NCBI GenBank assembly: GCA_001662425.1
Contig: BDDC01000103.1
Coordinates: forward strand, 30,492-94,491
Source: Chlamydomonas sphaeroides
Taxonomy: Eukaryota > Chlorophyta > Chlorophyceae > Chlamydomonadales > Chlamydomonadaceae
Reading direction: 5' to 3'
Length of the DNA: 64,000 bases
Positions 56,572 through 64,000 of this stretch are shown piece after piece; within the stretch, counting starts at the first letter, position 1; the number at the start of each line of letters is the position of its first letter. The position numbers and the translations under genes were made by a program. The notes beneath the pieces are model-generated. The model was not told the DNA's origin and searched no databases. It saw only the letters and a program-made list of their open reading frames with translations.

Positions 56572-59122
56572 TGCCATAGATCAGCGGGGGAAGATGCGCG
56601 CCGTGCGCCATGCGCACCATGCCGCCCCCACGTGCCGCTCTGCGCGTCGTTTCGGTGCCGGTTGACGGTTGCTGCTGGTACGGCAGCATCCGTGCATTGT
56701 TGGTTGCGCCTGTCGGGGCGCGCGCTTGTGGCGACAGGTGCGGCCTTTGGCGACTGCCTCGGTCCGTTAGCTGCATGGGGAAGGCGACACTGACACACTG
56801 AAGGCTTCTAACGAGCCCAACGGTTTAGCGGCCCCATGAGCCAACGAACGCCGCAGGGCGGTTGCCGTACTCTGCACTGCGCGCACGGGGCACCGGCGAC
56901 CTGAACTGGACACTGCCTGCGGCCCACCGTGCGTTGCGATTATGACTGTTGGGGGATTGTGGGGCGGCGTACCAGAAATGTGTACGTCCCGCGGGTCGCC
57001 AGCCCGCGCGGACACGGTCCTGGGCGCCGAGAGGGGCCACAGCGAGACTGCGTGGGCTCTGGTCTGCTGGATGCGGCTCTGGTCTAGCTGCAGAGCGCAT
57101 GAGCTGCACTGATAGCGCTACACCGCACTGCGATACGGTAGGCTTGTATGCTGCAAGCGAGCGCCGCCTGCGTGTTGTTCTCAGATGTTGTAGAGGTGTG
57201 GGCCGGGCGCCTTGTCTCATTCCGGGCGGGGGTGCACGCGCCCGAACGTCCACCTGGCTGCCGGCGTGGTAAGAGGCCGCGGCGCCGCCGTGTCTCTGCG
57301 CAGTGGGGATGTGACGTGATGTGGGCCGAAGGGCCCGGGGGCTTGCGCGGCGGACGTGACCGCCGGCTGCAAAAGGGTTGGCATTGTGTGGCTGCTGCGG
57401 TGTGAGGCATACTCGGCCTGCCATGGTGGAGGCCGCCGCCGACCGCGGGATCCTCCTGAAGTACTAGCGCACGCGCTATGTTCTGCGAGCCACGACGCTC
57501 GGCGTTGGGGCTGCAACACGCACATTTGATTGGCTCACACGGCTGCCGACTCGTGGGGACTCCTGACCCACCTGTCACGCAGCTCGCGGCGCATTCGGTA
57601 CCGAACCAGACGGCCAGGCGCTCCCCGCCCCTGTGCGCCCGCCCCGTGCAGCTCGCCGGAGGCGCAGCTGCCGGATGGCACCGGCCCGAGGCACCGCCCC
57701 CAGGAGGCTCACAGCTGCGCCTGCGCTGCCTGTAGGCCCTCCCTCCTGCAGACCCTAACTACCGCTGGGGGTCAAGGAAACATGTCCCAGCTGCGCATGG
57801 GTGCATGGCTCGCCCCCAAAAGAGGCCACCCAGACCAGACGAACACCGTCGGTCATTATGCGGTTGTCGCCGGAACTATTTGAATGGTCTCGGGCACACC
57901 GACATCCGTGCCCTCACTGGCTGAGCAAACGCGGCTGGACACCTAGGCAGCAGCGGTGGGACTGCCAGGCAACCGCTCCTGGTGGGCTGGGCAACCCACT
58001 GCAATGCCGTCGCGGGACGTCACTGGCTACTGGCATGCTGCGCCGCAACACGCTTCATGTGGGGCATCCGAGGAGCGCTCCTGGTGGGCTTCGCAATAGC
58101 GATGGCTTCTTAAGGCCCCATCGTGCCGGCTCTGCAGACCACCAAGGTCTACAGCGGCCACTTCACGGCAAACGCGTCGCAACATCTCAACAGCAACAGT
58201 CCTTGCGCACACAACACAGCTGCTGCTTGCGGCCCGGCGCGCCGGGCGCAGCGCCGCAGCTCGCCAGCTCATCCCGCCTGCCGCGCTGGCGGCCGCCTCA
58301 CTGTGGCCTCAGTTATGCACATGCGGCTGCCAGCAGCATTAGATACAGATATGGTTACGGCGTGTAGAGCACGTGTCATTGCATCAGGAGTGCAGGCGCG
58401 CATGCACGGGGAGACCCACGCCTACCACCATACCAGCCGCCAAAGTGCATTACGACACGTCACTCACTACACAGCAGCGCACCTGGACATACATTACCCG
58501 CACACGCTGCACCCCCCACACGTTCGAACGCCCGCATACCTTAGTCGGCCGCCTCATTGCATTGCTGCGTCTTCAGGCCCAGACCTGCTTTCGGCCGTGC
58601 CTTCGTCGCAACTACCGGTAGGTGCAGGGGTGTGAATTTCAGACGAATCCGCACTCGCAGACCCTATGTGGCGCCGCCAGAAACGACCCACATGCCCGCC
58701 CTTGCCGCTCTGACCCCTCCATCCTGCGCGCACATCAGCCAGCACCGAGCCCGGCGCTACCCTCCACACCTCTGCCCTGACGCCGGGCCAGAGATACGCA
58801 TGTCCCCATCGAATGGGAAAAGGGGCGTACCCACAGGGGCCTACGCCCGAAACACCACGGCCCTGCGAATCGCCCCACAGTCGCCCAGCAGATGCTCTCC
58901 GCCGCAGGCCGCGACGCCGCATCTCCCTGGCCCTGGTCCTCAGCCCTGCACTCCGTATCGCCGGCCCCCAGCGTCGTGCCCTCGCGCAGGGCCGCTCTAG
59001 GCCACACCGGACGGTGCCGCCGCCAGACACCCCACAGCCTGGGACCCTTCTCGCTCTTGGTGTCCCAGGAGCAGCAGGCGCATGGCGGGACTCCCGGCGC
59101 GCCTGCTGGCACTGCTGCCGCC
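56572..59122. other. Intergenic region
   Basis: It lies between the + genes to the left and the 3' end of the minus-strand SDR gene. It carries dispersed repeat family 2 copy 2. No reading frame here has splice structure or motif content that I can support. Confidence 0.55.
57783..57899 (-). repeat. Dispersed repeat family 2, copy 2
   Basis: Inverted partner of 48506-48623; the same conserved blocks are present on the opposite strand. Similarity ends abruptly at GGGACA on one side and just beyond CCCGAGACC on the other, as expected of an inserted element. Confidence 0.88.
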
Positions 59123-61141
59123 CTAGGCGTCCGGCTTGAGGCCCGCCCACAGGCCCTTGAGGTGCGCCTCATAGCCTCCCTCGGGCGGCCCCGGCTTGGC
59201 CACCACCTCCAACGTCACGTTGGCGGCGCCCGGGTTGGCCACCGCCTCCACCGCCAGCGCCGCCACGTCGGCGCGCTGGATGGCGCCGGTGGGCATGGAG
59301 TCGCCCTGGCCTGTGGGGGGCAGAGGCCATGGGAGAACGGGGCTGTACGCACGATAGCTGCGCGAGTCAGCACGATGCGCCGAGCTGCGGCCCCGCTGCT
59401 GTCCTTGGCATGGCGCCTTTCTAAGGCCTGGCGGCAGCGCGCGGCGGCGCTTACCCGGCGGTCTCACCTGTGGTGAAGGTGGCCTCCCCTCCCGGCCCCT
59501 TGCCCAGGCCGCCGGGACGGATGATGGTGTACGGCACACCGCTGGCCCGCAGCGCGTCCTCGCCTGGGGGCCGCGGGGGAGCCGGGGAGCGGGGCCACCC
59601 GGCGAGCAGCGGCAGGGCACCGAGAGCTCGCTGGTGCAGGGCCGCGGGGGCGGGCCATGCAACAGTATGAGCGGGTGGTCCATCGTCCATGCCGCGCTAT
59701 TCGGACCGCACCCATGAGCAAGTCGTGCATGAGGCCGCCTCACACCGTGCGCTCCCATGCAAGCGTGAGTGCATTTGTGCGATGGGCGGCGAAACAAAAA
59801 GCACATCGGCGCTCGGCTGTTTCCCGCTCGCACCCTTGAGCTTGTTGTCCATGAGGCCCCAGCGGATGTTGTTGAGCAGCAGGCGGATGGGGTGCAGCCT
59901 GCGGAGGTGGAGGGGAAGGGCAGGGCAAGCGGTGCAGGGGGTGGGGCAGGGTGCAGCGACCTGGCTGTGGGCCTTGAGCCTTACAAATCATGTAGGTTGC
60001 TGCAGGGATCCCCGGGGAGGAAGCCATGGTGGGGGAGCAGCCACGGCAGGCGCGCGCAGCGCACGGGTAAGCCTGATGCTGGCATCCAGCGACGCCAGGT
60101 TGCGCGAGCTGTTTGCCACCAGACTTGATGAGGTAACCGAGGACGTGACGGCCGAGGAGGTGGCGGCCTTCGGCGGCAGCCGAGAAATGGCGGCGGGGCT
60201 CGCGAACGACAGCGGTTTGGAGGCTCGGACTCGACGCGCCGCGCGGGCGCCAGCGCCGGCACCGGCGCGTAGGCGCGTAGGCGGTTTGGCTCAGTCTGGG
60301 CCGGTGCTGCGGGGGACCCGGGCCTGCGCCCCGGAATGCCGCGGCGCGGGGGCCCCGTCATCGCGCTGCCTACACATTGCTGACACTTGACAGTTAGACG
60401 GCTGAGCGGGGCTTACCAGTGCTTCTTGGTGACGAGCATGGAGGAGATGAGGACCAGGCGGGGGGTACCCTGCTCCTTGCACGCCGCCGCGGCGTTGACG
60501 ACGCCCTGCGATGGGGGCGGGGGGTGGGGTGGGGTAGGGAGGGCGCAGTGGCGGCGGGGCTGGGCGGGGCATGTGCGCGTGCTGCCGGCTGGAAGCCCAG
60601 CTGCGGCGCAGGCAGGGAGTGGAGGGGCTGTCGCCTGGTGCGGCTGCGGGGTTTCAAGAGAAGATTGAAGCCAAGAGCCGGTGACCTGGCGACCGGCGCT
60701 GAGGCACCGGCGCGCGTCCGCACCTGAAAGTCGACCTGGCTGGCGGACCAATAGCCCTTTCCGGCCGCCGCGAAGATGACGCCGGCTGGGAGTTGAAAAT
60801 GCGGCAGGTTTTGGGGACGGGTCAGGTGAGGTCAGGAGGCAAGGAATTGCGTGCGGCGCGCGCCGCAGGGCCTCGGGCGCGGCGCCGCTGATTCCGGCAG
60901 CGGGAGGCTTGCCTGCGTCCTTGACCACCGCCTTGAGCGACTGAGGGTCCGTCACATCGCCGCTCACGACCTCAACCTTGTCACCAGCCTGGATGCCTGC
61001 GGCTGCCAGCTTAGCGGGGTCGCGCACGACTGCGCGAGCTGGAATGCCCAGGGCGATGAGTCGCCGCACGCACTCGAGTCCTGTTGCGCCCGCGGCGCCC
61101 AGCACGACGATAGGGCCCTTGCCGGTTATGGAGGAAGCCAT
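59123..61141 (-). CDS. NAD(P)-binding atypical SDR (NmrA/NAD(P)H-binding family)
   Basis: Six exons in phase give 242 residues: 61141-60913, 60785-60724, 60505-60417, 59898-59834, 59563-59468 and 59310-59123. The N-terminus (IVVLGAAGATGLECVRRL) is the Rossmann GxxGxxG dinucleotide loop, followed by VVRDPAKL (cofactor-selecting basic residue), VVSGDVTDPQSL, GVIFAAAGKG, RLVLISSM and GVPYTIIRPGGLGKG (YxxxRPGG-type region of atypical SDRs). ADVAALAVEAVANP near the end is also typical. Relatives in plants and cyanobacteria are one-domain oxidoreductases or redox-sensing proteins, often plastidial. No clear transit peptide is present, so location is open. The catalytic YxxxK of classical SDRs is absent. 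Intron 1 starts with GC (GCAG|GCAAGC). Confidence 0.9.
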
Positions 61142-61914
61142 TCCAGGCAGTTAAGAGGTCGCGCTGTCAGGAGACTGTTGGACTGTTGCTTTGGTGTCAA
61201 CGTCGCAGATATGCAGTTGAAACGTGGAGATTATATTGCGTTACGTTGTACTAGAAGGGATTTTTGCTGTCGCGCTGCACAAGGAGCGCGTGCGGCCTAA
61301 GAAAGTCCAGTCCAATGCTCGGCCAAGGTTGCGGTGTAATTGTAAGCCGCTTGTAAGCTCGTTGCAATTTCATGGCAACCGTCAAGGGCTACTGCGCGCA
61401 AGCACAGCGCTCAAGGCATCATGGGCACCCTCGTCTGTTGGCAGACCCCTGGGTCGCTCCCATTAACACCTCGGCACGCCCGCAGGGCCCCCGCAATGCT
61501 ACACTTTCACTCACCCGACCTGCGCCACTCCTGCTCAAGCAACCTGCACTCTGATCCCACACGTCTTCTCCACCTCACCCCTGCAGCACGCATCTCGCCG
61601 CACCTGCGCCACTCCTGCTAACTGTCATGCTTGCATTATATGCACCAGGGGAGATTTGCACTGCCTGCCACCCGCGCGGCACCACCAATATCTGGCGAAG
61701 CAGCCCCTGCGTTTCCACCGCCCGATCAACTTCCCCACGCACTGACCCAGCTTACGCACATCCATCCAAAGTGCAGTCCGTTCCATCAAACAGCGTCATG
61801 CGACGTCATGCGCAACAAACTAACCCCTTTACCGGCACGCTGCTTCAGAATAGCTGAGAGCCAATGGCCCTTCAAGCATCTGTTATGCTCGCACATCTGC
61901 GCATCAAGGGCCGT
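61142..61914. other. Intergenic region upstream of the SDR gene
   Basis: Both neighbours run leftwards, so this should hold the SDR promoter and the 3' UTR of the RS-rich gene. It contains three TGTAA motifs on the + strand (61335-61339, 61341-61345, 61352-61356), the wrong strand for either neighbour. No gene is supported. Confidence 0.55.
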
Positions 61915-64000
61915 CTACGCGTCCCGTTCCACCGTTGACCGTAGCTCCGCCAGCGCCGCCTCCGCCGCCGGGCCCTCCAGCGCGGCAAGCCTAACCGGGC
62001 CGCCCTCGGACAGCGACCACAGCTTGCCGTGGTAGGTCTTGAACATGCCCGTGACGGCGCGGAAGGCCCGCACCAGGTGCACAGGCGGGTCCACGTCGTG
62101 CCTGCGAAGGGCATCAGCGACCGGCGACCGGCACAGCACGCACCGAAAACGATGTTCAAACCATCTAATCAGGTATGACAACAGCGAACGGCTTGGGCAG
62201 GAGCATGGGCGAAGGAGAGGCCGGGGTGCGCGGTTGCTCTGACCATAAACCGTAAAGGATACGACTGCTGGGTCGATGCGTGGGTAGGCTGTGCCGGCCA
62301 TGCCCAGCGCCTGGCTGCGCCCACGTTGCCCAGCCAGCGGCCGACATGCCGAGTGCCGCCGCACCTGCTGAACTGCGACAGCAGCAGGTACCCCGGCAGC
62401 TGCGACCGCAGCACGCCGTACAGCCTCAGGCTGTACTCGTCCAGAGACTCGAGCCCCCGCCCCCGCCGCGACCCCTCGCCGCCCCGCGCGGGGCCCGCCG
62501 CGGCGCGCTCCGGCTCGTGCGCTGGCGGCGGCGACGCTCGCTCGGCGGCCAGCGGCAGCGCCTCGAGCATGACGTGGTGGTCTTTGGGCAGCAGCCGCCA
62601 GCGGTGCGGGAAGCGGTGTAGGTAGGTGGTGGCGGCGCAGTGGGCGCGCGCCAGCAGGGGTTCCGGGATGCCGTGGCCGGCCCTGGGCCGCCGTGGCGGT
62701 GGGGCAGTGGGTGGAGGGCAGGGAGGCGGGCGGTGAGGGGCCGGCCGGAGGAGGTAGTGCAGCTGTACATGGGCGTTGCACAAGGCGCGACAGGAATTGA
62801 CGACGTGTGGCCGACGGGAGGAAGGGCCTGGTCGCGCACACGTTAGCGCCTGTCTCAAGCGCGGAATCGGAAGGGCGGGGCTCACAAACTAACTGCTAGT
62901 ATGGTACGACGCGGGGCCTGTGGCAGGCTATGGCATGGGGGCGACCCCACAGGTTTACCTTCGGATCTGGCCGCTAGTCGCGGTACGCCCGGGCTGCTGC
63001 AGCAGCCACGCCTGCAGCCGCTGAGCCCACGCCTCCGGGGTTTCCTCCTCCTCGTCCACCCTCAGCCGCGAGTCCCGGCCGCGTTCCCCGCTCGCAGCAG
63101 CACCCGCGCCCCGCCGCTCGGCGCTGCCGGCGCGATCCCGGCGGCTCGAGCCGCCCGCGTGCTCCGTCTGCGTCTGGGTGGGTACCGGCGGTGTCGGCAA
63201 CGGAACCTTGTGGCTCTGGCCTCGCCCCTCCGGCATCGGCCATGCTTCCAGGACGATGGTCTTTGTGTCCAGCAGGCGCCAGCGGTGCGGGAAGCGGCTG
63301 AAGTAGTCCGCGATGGAGCAGCCGGCTTGGGCCAGCATGGATCGTGGGATGGCGTGGCCTGCCCTGCACCGCACGGCGGCGAGGGGCCAGAGGAGCGAGG
63401 TGGGCGTGAGGGCAGAGGCGCTTGTGCAGGAGGCCTGGTGCTTGCGCGGCAAGGGCCAAGGCACAGGCGGCACCCGGCGTGGTGATGCAGCTCACGCGAT
63501 GACCTGGCTGCTGGCAGCCCTCCGCCGCGGCTGCTGCAGCAGCCACATGTGCAGCCGCTGCGCCCACGCCGACTCCTCGGCCAGCAGCGGCCGCCCGTCG
63601 GCGTCCAGCTCAGGCCGGGCTGGGCCCCCTGGGCTGCGGCTGCGGCTGCGGCTGCGCCCGCTGCGCCCCGGGCGACGGCGCTCCGTGCTCGGGCTACGCC
63701 CCCGGCTCTGGCTCCGGCTCCGGCAGCGTTCTTGGCTGCGGACGTTGCGGCCTGTGCGCCAGCGCACCGGGCTTCGGCCTCGGCCTGGGCTCGGGCTCCG
63801 ACACCGGCTCCGGCCCCGATTGTGGGGTGGGGACGCGCCTTGCTGTTCTCGGGGAAGCTCCCCTGGCTCCAGAGAAGCACTGGGGTGCGCCAAAGCTGCC
63901 GGTGGCCGCCCGGGGAGGGCGCCCGGCCGCACCGCGGAGGGTAGGCTGCTGGCCGCTGACGCGATGGCCGCGGCCTCATTCCATGGCTGCAGCCGCAGCA
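61915..64000 (-). CDS. RS-rich protein with duplicated unknown module (N-terminus beyond window)
   Basis: Four exons are visible, all starting and ending in phase 2: the window edge to 63496, 63363-62959, 62682-62365 and 62101-61915 (stop TAG). The frame is open to base 64000, so the start lies outside. First comes an Arg/Ser-dipeptide region (RSRCRSPSPGRGRSP, then RSRSRSRSPGG), as in splicing-related SR proteins. Then a module occurs twice: GHAIPRSMLAQAG with YFSRFPHRWRLL, and GHGIPEPLLARAH with YLHRFPHRWRLL. Each copy is followed by a basic linker and a short helical motif (AWAQRLHMWLLQQP, AWAQRLQAWLLQQP, YSLRLYGVLRSQLPG). One exon encodes one module, so exon duplication is the likely origin. 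I do not recognise the module. An RNA-processing role is inferred only from the RS region. The C-terminal exon (VHLVRAFRAVTGMFKTYHGK) is distinct. Confidence 0.75.

Noticed and set aside
1..64000. Bacterial-type systems (operons, CRISPR, phage defence)
   Set aside because: Repeats here are short tandem arrays or dispersed elements without spacers, and genes are intron-rich, so a prokaryotic reading does not fit.

Overview
This window is nuclear DNA of a green alga of the Chlamydomonas/Volvox type (inference). The sequence shows extreme GC richness, genes broken into many short exons joined by (C/G)AG|GTG(C/A)G-type donors and (T/C)GCAG acceptors, very long Ala/Gly/Ser/Pro/Gln tracts, intronic microsatellites and TGTAA 3'-end motifs. 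Recognisable products (an early light-induced protein and a plastid-style fused HisI-HisE enzyme) fit a photosynthetic eukaryote. No prokaryotic operon, CRISPR array, rRNA or tRNA gene was found. Two runs of N (1-186, 25900-26260) are assembly gaps. Exon models were built by hand from splice signals, reading phase and family resemblance, so exon edges are good to excellent for the conserved genes and approximate for the low-complexity ones.

Left part (1-10.5 kb): an unresolved gene-like stretch on + (868-2511); a minus-strand gene (4126-6003) that is a diverged paralogue of a + gene at 45.2-47.9 kb; a minus-strand gene encoding a small protein that reads like a ciliary/axonemal protein (7241-9287); a lower-GC gene remnant (9.6-10.5 kb); and a perfect 27-bp hairpin (10785-10845).

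Middle (11-38 kb): ELIP (+, 11272-12941) converges on HisIE (-, 16129-13628). Then comes one very large minus-strand gene (about 31.65 kb down to 17.6 kb) that joins a WD40-type beta-propeller to a TKL/Raf-like protein kinase domain and ends in a single 4.1-kb exon of 1,367 low-complexity residues. A minus-strand low-complexity gene follows (38182-35182).

Right part (38-64 kb): a repeat-rich intergenic block holding a 202-bp MITE with its empty target site preserved in a second repeat copy near 49.26 kb; an 11-exon purine-nucleoside-permease/phosphorylase-like gene (+, 40444-44867); the second paralogue (+, 45169-47889), whose last exon is nearly identical to that of the 4-kb gene although the rest has diverged strongly; another repeat-rich gap; a 1,476-residue low-complexity protein (+, 50785-55907); an NAD(P)-binding atypical SDR (-, 61141-59123); and, running off the right edge, an RS-rich protein with a duplicated unknown module (-, 64000-61915).

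The genes do not form a pathway. The points most worth follow-up are the WD40-kinase fusion, the last-exon homogenisation between two distant inverted paralogues, the dated MITE insertion, the GC-AG introns in two metabolic genes, and the perfect hairpin.
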